Shown here: one piece after another, positions 1-13,700 of the stretch
How the letters are laid out: every line of letters starts with the position of its first letter
Numbering within the stretch: the first letter of the stretch is position 1
Assembly: GCA_024195265.1 (NCBI GenBank)
Contig: JAJLRJ010000010.1
Coordinates: 36,924,709 to 36,988,708, forward strand
Direction of reading: 5' to 3'
Length of the DNA: 64,000 nucleotides
Source: Dendrophyllia cribrosa
Lineage: Eukaryota; Cnidaria; Anthozoa; Scleractinia; Dendrophylliidae
Made by a program: the position numbers and the translations under genes
The notes under the pieces: model-generated
Databases searched by the model: none
Seen by the model: the letters and a program-made list of their open reading frames with translations, nothing else
What the model was told of the DNA's origin: nothing

Positions 1-77
1 GCCAACAATGCTATCCACTGTTTCAGTATATACTAAATATATATATATATATATGACTCTTGTTGTTTTATTTTTAG

Positions 78-3000
78 GCTCTGAAAAGTCTTGCATCAAG
101 ACTAACGTCTCGAGAGGACATTGGCAAACAATTGGAAACATTTAAGCTTAAAATGATTCTCAGGTTGGTTGGAAAGAGACTTTCTTATTTATTACTGTAA
201 CTTGAGTGAAATGTTTGCCTAAACTTGTTCTTTTTTCCTACAATAGATTACTTCAAATTTCTTCTTTTAATGGAAAGATGAATGCTTTAAATGAGGTAAG
301 AGTGAATCTCTAAATTCCTGTATTTCTTGTATTTCCTCAAAATAATGGGAATGTTGCCAAGTTTCATTGTGACCAAGTACACTGTACATGTATTTGCCAA
401 AGACCTGTCACCTTAAAAAATAGTAGACACAACTTTCACTGTAGCATCTCAAAACTATACTTAAGACACTTAACCAGTGAAAAGTTGTTGTTGTTATTTT
501 GCAGATAAACAAAGTTATCACAGGTGTATCATATTTCACTCACCGACACACTGTTACAGAAGAAGAGGAATGGCTTACTGCTGAAAGGATGGCTGTAAGT
601 ACAACTTGTACACGTATCATCTGTATGACGGCACAAAATTAACTTTTTTCTCAAGACCACTTTGGAATATTTAAGAGCCAAATGTCTCCTTGAGAAAAAA
701 GTCAATTTCGTGCCGAGTGTAGCAATATTCCTAGTTGCTTTGTGCTACAGAAACCAGGTTGAACTGCGCTGAGTGGGCTACCTGTGGTTTGAGTGAAACT
801 TTACCTTTTGCTTTTACATTTACTGAAACTGGGTTAAGCACCGTTTGTGTGGGTTACCTGTGGCTCAAACATGCATTGTACAATCCATGGGATTTTGTGT
901 TGTCACTTGATGAAGTCAGTCACAATGTTGCCAAGAGTTCACCTCATATTTTACTGGTTCAATAACTTTTGTGTTGTGTCGCAGGAATGGATTCAGAAAA
1001 ATGGTGTCCTTTCCATTGTATTAAAAGATAATCTTCACCAACCTCAGGTTTGTGTTAAATCGATACTGACAATAATATTAATAATGTGCACTGCTTGCAT
1101 ACAGCGTAATGATTTTGCCTTGTTTTTGTGAATTCTTTTAAACCCTTTTCAAACACTTTTTTATTGATTGAACTACATGTACATTACAATCAAAAATTTT
1201 ATTTTCTCCTCCCGTCGTCAGCAATTTATGAACATTGCCATCTCACGGGACATTCGATAATACGTGTAGCTAGTGAAACAAAAGTTCTCGCCACAGAGAA
1301 TAACACCTTCAAGCGACGCATAAGAGAGGCAATCGAGATAAAGTTAAAAAAGCCCTCTTTGAACAGAGACAATGGCTATGAATTAGGCAAAATATATGAC
1401 ACTATTTTAACCCCCTCGAGAACCCCACAAGCACAATATAACCACCCTGATTAACATTCATTTGAGACTGATGAATTTCGGGAGAGATGAACGAAATATT
1501 TCTCAATTTTTACATATTTTGCTACGCTCTGAGTACGAAATTTTTAGATTTTTTACATGTACATTGTACATGTAATTAATTAGTGAAATTAGTTATTACA
1601 TCATTATTCTTATGGCTTGTGTCAGGGTACAGGATGTGAGTGTCATTGAACTACTGCTTCTGTAGTTTGAAGTCTGTTTTGGGAAAATATTTGGCAAAAC
1701 AAGAACAGGACCATTGCTTCCCCAATATGGTTTGAACAAGCGTGCAGATCAGTTTATAAAGGTTTTTATTATTTTGACTCTTAAAAATTTGCCTACAAAA
1801 TAGTTCATGTTGATTTTTCTCTCTTCGCAGTATGTTGAAAAACTGGAAAAGATTCTGCGGTTTGTTATAAAAGAAAAAGCTTTGTCCTTGGATGACTTAG
1901 ACAACATCTGGGCTGCTCAGGTTTGTCTATTTAATTTTTATACACTATAAAATCACTAACTCTGGAATCATCCCAAATTTTTCTATCGCAGACCCAACCC
2001 CTTCATAAATGAATTTCAGGAATTTAGACTGTAGCGTCAAACAAAAGGCCACCTCGAATATCTTTAAAGTGGGTGGGGCAGAAGTACAAAGTGAGTGGAG
2101 AAGCAACAAGAAAAATTTAGGCCCATTCCACAGTTCAGTGATTTTCATAGTATTTTATTACTTAAGGTTATCCTGTTACCATAATCTGGAATTGCTAGCA
2201 AGGTCATTTAAATTCAATTGTACTTTCGGGTAGGCACTTCTGTCATGGGGGAGGGAGGGGGGGGGGGGGGGGGGTACTTTCAGAATTTTATGGTGGTACA
2301 GTATGACCACTGACTCCCATAAAATAATTTTATTGGCATACTAAAAAAAGTGGTTGGATTATTTAACAGGGTTTTTAGAAACAAAATAATGGAATGTATC
2401 AGGCTATAATAAGAGAAGAAACTGATTTAGATTGATTCTTTTTTAGTTGGACAAATAGCAGTAAAATAATGAATACATATATACCTTATTGCAAGAATTA
2501 TTTTAACAGAGTTATCAACCATTTTTTGTGTGGATCTTCCTTACCAGGCTGGAAAACATGATGCCATTGTTAAGAATATCCATGATCTCCTGGCCAAATT
2601 AGCCTGGGATTTTTCCGCAGATCAACTTGATCACCTTTTCTCCTGTTTTCAGGTAAACTACTCATACATGTATAACCCTGTCACCTGCAAGAGTGACCAA
2701 AATTCAATCTCAAATTTTGTTGGAGATTTGTCTTTTCAGCTTTCATTTGGATGGCGACACTTTGTGATTTCATCCACAGACTCAAAATTAAGAAGCACCT
2801 TTTAGTAAGTTGTTCAGTTTAACAGTACAACAGGAAAGTACTGCTTAATACATGAACTGTACCTTTCATTTGAATGGTCACGCCAATTGACTTTAGCTTT
2901 AATATCTCCTTTTGGGAAACATTTATTTTTTATTCTCATTTTGACTGATTGTATTATCTTTATGATTCACAGGAGAGTTGGACAAATGCCAGCAAAAAAC

Positions 3001-6000
3001 AAAGAGAGAAACTGTTAGAGTTGATAAGACGGCTAGCTGAAGATGACAAGGAAGGTGTTATGGCACATAAAGTAAGTAATTGCTGCAATCTGCTTTTCTA
3101 ACTGTACCTCTTCCTATTTGACCAGTACAACACAATGTAAGTTGTAATATATTAAAATATGGTTTACTAAATTTAATATTAGGTAGTTAAGAATGAGTAG
3201 CAAGTCAGAGTGGTAAGTGGTGTTTTGGGTCCCTTTGCCTGTAAAAAGACTTGGTAACTGTACCAATAATAATAATGTGTTTGGCATTATTGTAGGTGCT
3301 GGGATTGTTGTGGAACCTCGCTCACAGTGAAGATGTACCAACGGATATTATGGACTTAGCACTTAGTGCTCACATCAAGATTTTGGATTACAGTTGTTCA
3401 CAGGTACTGCCACATGTCATGTGCTTGTTTTTAGAGCTTTAGTTACATTGTTATTGTTGTTAGCTTAACCTTCCATTTGCAATACATGTATGATATGTTC
3501 TCTCATTGCAACATAAGGAAGTTGTGTTTGAATTGTGTATAAACTAGATGTAAATTCCTTGAAATACAGTAACAAGAATTAACTTTTGGTCCATGTTATG
3601 TTATACATGCATGTTGAATGACAATCTGATACAATCAATTTTCTGTCCTTTTCCACAGGACCGCGACTCTCAAAAAACAGAATGGATTGATCGCTGTATA
3701 GAAGAGCTCCGTAGCGATACTTGGGTTTTACCAGCTCTCAAGCAAATCAAAGAAATTTGTTCTCTTTTTTATGAGGTATAGAAATTTTTCAATGTTGCAT
3801 AGCTAGGTACAGGTAGTAGCATGTTGCAAAAACATTTTCCTGACCAGCTCTACCAGTACATCTGTTTAATAATGATGTTGCTCTCTCTACATTTACTTTT
3901 GCCCCCTCTGCAACTGGGGTATGTTATAATATAAGGAGGCAATTTCTTCACTGGTTGCAGGATGAGCATCAGTGTTCCATGTATATATGCTCAAAGCTCT
4001 CAGAGCTATCATTATATAGCTTTGAAGAAGCCCGCTCCACAAGAAAAGTAGCTGATCGGAAAACAAGGAATGTGTTTCATGCTTGTTATTTTTTAGTCAT
4101 TTTCAAACCTTGACTAGCTGATAATCTTTACTGTAATTGCCGGCCATAATAGTTGGTTGCCAGCCCTGAGTTCTGTTGTCAGTCCTTTGAAATTTGGTGA
4201 TGCTGAAACCATGTTTTAAAAACAACAACAGCAAACAATCAAGTTTCTGTATCTCTGATTAATGTTAGGACTTTTATATTAAGGTAATTTAAGTGAAATG
4301 CTTAACAAATTTGATAATTTTCTTTTTTAGGCCCCTCAAAACTACTCCCATATTCAACGTAACCCACATGTTTACTATCGACATGAGGTTATAAATCAGT
4401 TACAGCAGACCCATTCCCTAGTTACAATAGTGGCTGATAATCTGGCGACCTACATGCAAAAAGTAATCACCCTTCTTGAAGGTAAGCCATGAATAAAACA
4501 AATGTACTTTTGTTGGGATTGCACTCAAGATTTCTTGTTAGTCCTCTTGAATGATTTTACCAGTTGAGATACAGAAGAATAAATTATATAAATAACGGTA
4601 TAAAAATTCTTACTTTTAATGTTTTTGGGAGCAAAAGGGATGCTGTTACAATACTATGTGTATTGTAGACAATGTCTGATAAGGGACTTTTATTTCCATC
4701 ACTGTTGAATGGCCGTTTAGTGTACATGTACCTCTGTATCTGGTTCATCTGGTTAAAAATTGTTTTGCATTATGACTTATTTGTAGGCAAACCTAACATA
4801 GACCCCAGTGAAGTTCAAATTGATGGAAGATATAATCATTCATATCAAGTCCAGGAAAGACTCAACTTTCTCAGGTGAGATTTGCATCCCTGAACAAGGT
4901 TATCTTAAAGGTTAGAAGTACACATCTGACTTTGTAAAGCACCCGGATATTTTTTCATTGCCGTCTCCTATAAAGAACTGCCAAGCAAAGTAGCTGGCCA
5001 ATATACATGAATCAAAGTAGTTGTTGATTTTTGCCAGCAGCCAACTACTTTTGACAACCCTGCTGAAGAGGAAGGAAAAGGGCTTTGGTAAATACTTCCT
5101 GGAGTGTCCTTGGACAATGTGTATTAAAAAGAACTACCTGTACATTGTACATGTATATGTAGTTATGTAGTTGATTGAATGAATCAGCAGTAATGAGACC
5201 AAGAATGGTACTTGGCTATACTCAAAAGTAACAAAAGAAAATTATAATCTGAAACTTAACTAAAAAATAAAATTCAAACAAACAGTCTGTCATTAAACAA
5301 AGCAAGATGACCTCTGTGGTATGACATTTTTCCATGCCCCCTTGAAGTCATCTCATAGGAAAATTGATGAGCAAGCTTAAATCTTGAATCCTTAAATGCA
5401 ATTTGTGTGATTTCTCTCTGCAGATTTCTTCTTAAAGATGGACAGTTATGGCTTTGTGAGCCCCAGGCAAAACTGGTAAATTAATAAAACTTAACAATGT
5501 AGATTAGTTTTCTGATCAGTGAACCTTGGTCTCTGTTTGAAATTTTTTTTACATGTTGGGCAATGCCTCTCCAAAAGCAGCAATTACAAAAAAATGAACA
5601 CCATTTGGAAATGATTCTTAAACTCTGGGTGAATGCTGACGCTTCTCAATTCATTGAATTCGAACTTGTCTTTTATGACTTCCATTTGCTTCACTTGCTT
5701 GGTCTGATCTACTAAATTCTACTGTTTATTGTTTTGCACTGGGGTCAATTCAATGAAACTTTTACAAGTGTAGCCATTGTTTCAGAGGTTGAAAACAATA
5801 ACTACACTGGTAAAACACACTTGTAAAAGTTTTATGTAATTGACCCCTGGTTTTGATTTGCTTGTTGTATACGTGCAGACATACAGTACAGTAATTATGT
5901 CTTCATTGTAAATGTTTTATAGTAATAAAACACTGCTGACATGTACTCATAATGTGCTCAGAAAGAGGGGGGAATGCATTCAAAAGGGGGTAGGGCAGGG

Positions 6001-9000
6001 TTAAGAAAAAGCATGGTTCAAAGATACATGTAACATGCAGTAAAATACAAGTGCTGACAGTGTCGGGATGGGTGTGAGAGAACTTTCTTTTTTTCTTTTT
6101 TTCCACATCCATTTTTTTCTCAGTATACCTGCAATGGTCTAACTTGTACATTACACATATGGGTAAGATATAATTTCATTTCAAAACATGTGTACATAAT
6201 TGCTGAGTAACAGGGACGTGTTAAAGAAATGATGTTGAGTACTAAATGAAGGGCCGAGAGCATATCCAGCCTATGTGACTTTTTACGCCTTTTTTATTTT
6301 TTCTCGCTCAGATTTGTCCATTTTTGGCATGTGAACTAGAAATTAGTTGCAAAAAAATTGTTCAGAATTTTTTTCTGTTGTTTTTTTTCCGTTGTTTTCG
6401 AGAAATACCGTATGCAAAAAAATAAACCAAAGGCTCCTATTGTAACGCAATATTGCGGTAAGCTTCTGTTTTCACACTGACGCGGTTCGATACTTTTTAA
6501 AATTAAAGACAAGGATTTTTGATGAACGCAAAAAAAGTAAATCACTTTCATAATGTCCAGTTCGAAAAAAAAAAGGATGCTGAGCGTGAATCGAACCCGG
6601 AGCCGTCCGAGCGCAAATCCTGGACCCAAACCACTAGACCACCGAGGAACACATGCTCAGTTCAGACTAAGTTTTATCATTTAAAGGTAGATACGCATCA
6701 AAACACGTATCTCGATTTGAAAATCCTTTTAGATCGATTTTAATGTTGCATTAAAGACTCCAAATGCGAAACATCTTTCGGCCGGCCAGCAAGAACTCAC
6801 TTCGAGCTGCCCAAAGCTGTATTTCAAGAGCCCGACCACGCATAGCGGACCCATCTGCCACTGTTGCAAAGCATGTCGGGAAATCCTACGACAAAACCGA
6901 AATGGAGTTCCTGCCCGAAAATTATTGCAAAATACTAGAAGTCTGAAAGCACTTCGGATATCGGACATTTCGACCACAGCACGGGATGGGAAATGGCCCA
7001 CAACTCTCAACGCTGCCCCTTTTCTGATCCGAAGTGATTAGACTTTCCCGCCGGCTCGTACTTGTCAACCAAGGTCCACTTTTCACCTCGAGTGCTAAAT
7101 GGCGCTTCAGACACAAGGAAGGACAAGAAACACGACTCAATTCTTTGAGAGGTGCTAGAGACTTAAGGATTTCCAGACTTAATGATGTCTTTCAATCACC
7201 GAACGGGCCTCATACACTGGTGAGCTCACGATAGATATGCGAGCCAGGCGTGCATAAATAACGGTATTTTCGTTCAGGTTGTTGGTACTGGTCAGAAGTA
7301 TTGCAGTCGCATATTCCCCCGGCCAAACTGCTTTCAAATGGGTTCGAAATTGCGCTCTGAATGTACCGTCAAAGCACTGGAGGGCCAGAACTCTGCTTTT
7401 TTCAGGTGAAATTGGTCAAATTCCTTAGGGTTAGTGCAAATTCGACAAGGGCTTGTGATATTATTCGTTGTACGATAAAATGAGGATATTCTGGGCGAGA
7501 AAAAAATAATAAAAAAGGCCTAAAAAGTCACATAGGCTGGATATGCTCTCGGCCCTTCAATTATTATTGAAAGTTACAGTACACTGGACCTATTTCTAAA
7601 CAATCTTGTTTCATTATAGATCTGGCAGTGCCTTGCAGAAAAAGCTGTTCTACCATCCGATAGAGAATGTTGCTTTAAGTGGTTTTCAAAGGTAACAACA
7701 CTATAATAGAAAATATTGCTGTCATAGTTATCCTAGGTGTTGGATTCATATTTAGCTTCAGAATTTCCAAGTATTTTCTAGAACACACATTGTATTCAGA
7801 TTTCTACATGTATGTGCCTCACAGGAATGCCTAATCACTGTTATTCAAAATCCAATATTTCATTTTGTTAATTTGTCTTGTTAAACAGTTTTCTGTGTGT
7901 GTTATTCACAATAATCAATATCTCTGCCCATGTTTTCTGTGTGTGATGTCCTGGTACACCACAGAAAACTAATTAAAATGGCCTAGGATGGTTAAGCATT
8001 ACCACAACTGTTCCCATTAATTTTTATTGTATTTTAAATTATAGTTAATGGGGGATGAGCCTGACCTTGATCCTGAAATCAGCAGATCGTTCTTTGAAGG
8101 CAATATTCTTAAGTTAGACCCTTCCCTGTTGACAGAAAATGGTATAAGGTTAGTACACACAAACCATTCTTTTACAAGAAGAGCTTCTTTTTTGCTATTA
8201 GAAGCAATCAAAGGCTCCTGTGAGCCATCTCATGGAAACAAAATTTCCACCCCCTGCATCCAATTCCCCACCCTCTCCTCCCTCCAACATTGTCCCCATG
8301 GAAAAGGCAGGTGACCACTACATATCATGGGCTCAATGCCCATAGACCCTCCCCTCCTTGTTTTGCTCCACTGACCCACCCCCCACCCCCTTGTGTCTAA
8401 CTCCCCTCCCTCCGAAGTTGTTCCCATGGATAAGGGGTGACCACTACATGTCATAGGCTTAATGTCCACATGCACAGACCCTCACACTCCTTGTTTTGCT
8501 CCACTGACACCCCCCCCCCCCCCCCCCCCCCCCCACCCTCACCCCACCCCACCCCACATGACACCCCACCTTCCTCTCCCTCCATATAACTCATTCGACA
8601 TTTCACATATTCACAAGTTAAAAGTTATTAGCCAAATATATTTTTTGGGGAAGGAAACCATTCTACAAAATTAATTTCATAGAATTGGTCTGGACAATGT
8701 GTGATGACTCACTGTTATTACCCTTTTAGGAGAGGACAGCTTTGATTCTCTAAGCTCACTCTTTACACCCTGGCATGTTTTCTGGCACAATCAAATCTGT
8801 CAATTGATTACTTAACACCAGCCATGATTGATGAGTGAATTCGTTATTTTTCCGTAGGTGTTTTGAAAGGTTTTTCAGAGGAGTGAACATCAAGGAGGGT
8901 AAACTGGTAGCAAAAAGAAGAACATACTTAATGGAAGATTTGGATTTAATTGGAGTGGATTACTTGTGGCAGGTAATTAGTGTCTAGATTTGTAATAGTA

Positions 9001-9981
9001 ATTGGACTGAGAGGAGTACAATTCATCCTTTCTTATTGTATCGGTTGGGAGAAGTTGCTTAAATATGAAGATAATTTATCATGGCGATCATGTCACAGTG
9101 ATCACTTCCTTCATTGCCATGACCTGTATGTTTAATCATGTAATGATACTACAAGGAGAAATTAGGTGCTGGTCATCATAGAGTCAATGAATGAGTGAGA
9201 TTGCCCAGAAGGCATTTTTATATAAATATTATAACTTGCAAATATGACCTTCCTAATTTTCAGGTTGTTCTACAAGGCTCAGATGACATTGCAAGTAGAG
9301 CTATTGAACTACTTAAGGAGACATTCACTTCTTTAGGACCTAAGCTAAGAGCAAGCCAGGTATGTTTCTGTTTCAAAACATGGTTGCTTGGATAAGCCAT
9401 TAACACAGTAAAAAAGATCTTAGATTTGGACCAATTTTAAATAAATGACTTGGATTCAATAAGTCATTGTTTCTGTCGATAGAACTATAGTACAGTTGAA
9501 CATTTCCTTGGGACGCCTTATTATGGTCCAAATGAGATGAAAATCTGTAATTTAATAAACGTTCTTTCCCTTGTGTGTCTGTATTAAAGAGGTGTGACCC
9601 TACTTTTCCTTGTATTCTGTGAGCAACAGTCAGCTTTGCTTTGGTGATTACAATGCTGTAGAAAATGTTCTGCAGTTTATTTTTTACTAAAAAACTCACT
9701 GGAATAACATGTGACAAAATATACATTGTAAATTTTTTTTTGTAGGTTGAAATCCATGATAAGTTCATTATGAACTGTACTAATCAGATTCGCCAGTCTG
9801 CCGACTTGCTTTCTGTTAAGAGTACAGAGAATGAAACAATCGAGAAGAAGTCTGAGGTGCCGAGAGAAAAGCTCCAACAAGAAGCTAAGAAAACTGTGCG
9901 CTGTTTGATAGTGCTCAAAGAGTATGTTGGCGAGTGTGATGACGAACATGCAGAGGAAAGAGCTATTCTGCCTCATGGAAG
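78..9981 (+). CDS. USP9X: USP9X exons 1-17: N-terminal armadillo-like helical region
   Basis: Exons: 78-163, 247-295, 505-594, 985-1047, 1831-1920, 2548-2652, 2973-3071, 3296-3403, 3659-3775, 4331-4481, 4787-4874, 5424-5475, 7620-7691, 8045-8148, 8858-8972, 9264-9359, 9746-9981. They encode about 570 residues of helical repeat with long runs matching USP9X, such as [72 protein letters not shown] and [19 protein letters not shown]. In the family this superhelix is thought to recruit substrates and regulators. The last exon (9746-9981) is the most divergent part, a charged stretch in which I saw little similarity beyond its end. The 2.1-kb intron after 5475 carries two inverted-repeat transposons (5742-5846 and 6248-7558). 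Confidence 0.94.
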
Positions 9982-10681
9982 GTACGTGCATGTGTACTGG
10001 AAACACAGGGGCAACAGGGGCCGAATAGGGTTGGGGGAGGGGAAAGAGGGGGTTATATGCGGGAATTTGACTTTTTTGGAGAATTTTTGGTCAAAATCCC
10101 ATTGTATATGTTGTGGTGCAATTTTGTCCTTGATGCAAATTTTATTTTCCTTTGTTTAAAACTCGTTATCATATATTATCATACATTACCATACCCCAAA
10201 ACAACGGAAAATAAAATTTGCACCAAGGACAAAATTGCACCACAACATATATGATGTCAAGTAGTCATTTTGTAAGGTGCCGTTTGGAGCTGTTTGCACT
10301 GCTTTATTGATGTTAGTTCTAATTTTATACCACTAGCTTTTGTGTTACTAAACCAATTTCGTTATTTTTCTTGTGTAGGTCCTGTCGTGGTCGGCATGTG
10401 TCACTCATTGTCAGATTCCCTTCCCATGGTCGCCAGGGAGATGACTTTGAGATTTGGTCTCATACAAATGAGTCAATAGCATCTGTCAGAAGACAGATTC
10501 TGAGCAGGTACATTTTCTTATACATGTACATTGCTGCTACTAAACTTGCATACAGCTATTTCAATAAGCATTGTCTGAAGAATTGTGCATTGACATTTCA
10601 AGACAACAAGGCATGGTGGATTCAGCTCATCTTGCCTAAATCCATATCTGCTGGCATGTCGGTCACAACATGGCAGACTTT

Positions 10682-10719
<38 letters not shown>

Positions 10720-13700
10720 AGTTTTCAATGGCCAGCTGAAGGCGAGCCATTGTAAACGCCCATACAGATCGGACGCGAATATTTTATCGTACTTATGAAA
10801 TAAAACAATGAGTGTAGATCTGTATGAAAAGTTAATGAATACTAATTAGCTGAGCAGGTGTCTGTATCAAAAGTTAATTCTACTGTTTAATAATTCATCA
10901 ACTCAGTTGATTTGTATTGAGCTTTACAGAGGTGTACATGTGACTCAAATACCACCTATTGATTTGTCATAACTGTTATGAATTATTTATGAATTCTTGA
11001 TAAGGTATTCTTGATCCATAGGTCATCGCTGTATGGAGCCGGCAAATTGTCCTGTGAAGAGTATTTTGAAATATATTCTGCATGTGAACCTACAATGCCG
11101 TGCAGTCTTGGAATGTACCAATCCACAATTCTTCAGACAACATTATTAAAATAGCTATACAACTTGTGTAATGAATTTATGTCTTACTATGGAAGTAAAT
11201 TATGAAATTCCCTTCCAAATACCATCAGATCATTGCCTACAGTTGCAGCTTTTAAGTCGGCTATTCGCGATTTAGAATTCGACACTGACTGTTGTCCTTT
11301 CTGTAATTAGTTGTAAATAGTTTGATAACATTGTTGTTATTAATTACGTAATTGTACATATTGTAAGTTTATACACTTATCTTATTACTCCATATTTATC
11401 TTATTTTATTTATTTATTTTATTTATTTTCTCGAAGACATTAGCAATTTTGCTATTTTAAATTTGAGGTGAAATAAAGGTTATTGTATTGTATTGTATTG
11501 TATTGTATATTATCAATACTTAGCCATAGTTTATTTATTCGGGCATTTCATTGTCCTCAGTTGAAACTATGAACCAAGACAAGACTAATTCATATTGTTT
11601 ATTTTGTTTATTCAGGGTGAAGGGCTCTCTGCAGGCAGCGAGACTCGACCTGTACATCAATGGAGAAATACTGCCTCCTTCCGATGATAAGAGACTTATT
11701 TCACAAGTGCCACTCAGAGATAGGACTGTAAGTATTAAATTTATAAAATTGTGTTTACATGTACAGAAGTTTGGTCATAATTACTGTATAATTATTTTAA
11801 GAGATTTTGATATGCATTGATGTACCTCATTTGTGTAAACACCATTGCATGCAACATAATGCATTTAACAGCCTGTTGCAGCTATGTCGCTTAATCGTGT
11901 TTATTTTCTTAATGCCAAGGGAATTTACTGTCAAAGGAGAGTTATGATATCCTTGAAATACTTTTTATAAATGCCCAGGACAATTTGCATTTTCCTTTTG
12001 GCATGCAATAAATGACTAAGTTTTGTAAACTTCAATATCATTATGCAATGTTGTTGCCTGGTACACAGTGCAGTAGCAGATTCAAACTCCATTCTGGGGG
12101 GAGGGAGGGAGGGGGGCTTATTTTTGTTTGGAAAGATAAGGGGGAGCCCCCCTCAGACCCCTCCCCTTGTTCTGCCTCTGCAGCATCTTGTGCTGTATAT
12201 TGACCTTGTGATCTTGTCACTTTGTTTTGCAGTTAATAACAGCCAAGATTGGAACACTAAACAGTTCCATGCCATCGTCACCAGATTCCTCGTCAGATTC
12301 ATCTGGAGGTTCCACGCCAGCTGCGCTAGATGGACCAAACCTGGAGGCTGAGAACTGCTTGCCAGGAGTGGTATGTTGAGAAGTGTTTGACTGGTGTTAC
12401 AGTTGTAACGAGAACATAATTATTTACATGACATAAGTTAAGAGTCAAGTGATTGGTCAGGTGGTCCTCAGCTTCATTCCTGTGGTGTGTGTAGCTAGCA
12501 GTGTTTGCTCAGAGTTTTGAATGGCAAGTTTCTTGCCCCCCCCCCCCCCCCCCCCCCCCCCTCTCCCCTCCCTCCCTTGCATGCATAAATTTGAATATAG
12601 TTTCACTTTCTAAATCCATTATTTCTGTCCATTTTGTATACATATTAATTTATTTATTTATTTATTTTTATCTAATCATTGTTATGCATATTTTAACATT
12701 TTTATGAAATTTGCGCAATACAAATTGTATTGTTGTTATTTTTATTATTATTATTATTATTAAGACCTTTGTGTTCTTTCTGAAGCAAACCTGTATTATT
12801 TTTTCTTTATCTATCAGATGTTGTCCAAACGTCATAGCTTTATGCAGTACCTGATAGATCTTGCAGATGAAGGAATTGTTCATGACATTCCTGATCTAAG
12901 AGAGAGAGTACAGCAGTTACTCAACCTCATACCATCAGGTAAAGAGCTTCGCAAATTTATACCAATACAGTATTCCATCTGCCCCGGACTGTTTTCACAT
13001 TCCTTTAACCTTTTGACTCCTAAGATTGGCAAAAATCAAAATTCAAGAAAAATCCCAAAATTTCAGTTTGTAAAATATTGAAATGGTCACACCATAGGAT
13101 ATCATTGTCAGTCTTAAAAGTTAGAACTACACTGCATGTCTCCATTAATTGACTCTTGGAGTGAAAAAGTTAACTGTATTTATAAAAGCGTTTTCTTCTT
13201 TCTCTCTTTCTCTCTCTTGATTAGATTTGAAGTGCATAAAAATTTGCTATACATGTATGTTTTATTTCTTTGTTTTATAGACACAGAAACAGTTGGAAAT
13301 ATCAAGAATGTTTGTCGGGCTTGTTCAGAAAACTGCTCAAAAACGTCATCTCCTTCACTAGATGCCATGTTTTTCACACCTTCTTCAACTCAAGTTCTTT
13401 ATAATCTAGAGGTAAGAACCCTATGTGTGGCCAGGTGCAGCTGTATGTCTTTGTATGCGTATCTGTGTCTGTCTGAGTACAGGTCTACCTTGTCTGTCTG
13501 TCTTTCTGAGTAGCTATCAGTTAATCAAATAGACCATTAATTGATCTTCACTAGATGTCTGTCAGTCTACTCTCCTGGCTGTTGACTTTTTTTAACTTTT
13601 AGTAAGTCAATTAATCTAGCAATCTTTTGTGTTTTGTGTATACTGACTGTCTGTCAGTATACACAGGTATATAATTCATATTTTTTTAACATGCAGTAGG

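Noticed and set aside
6577..6652. Functional tRNA gene
   Set aside because: Boxes A and B are good but acceptor and T stems are mismatched and the sequence is part of a repeat family.
8509..8580. Proline-rich protein from the poly-C region
   Set aside because: The ORF is a homopolymer artefact; the same applies to the C run at 12537-12560 and at 49121-49149.
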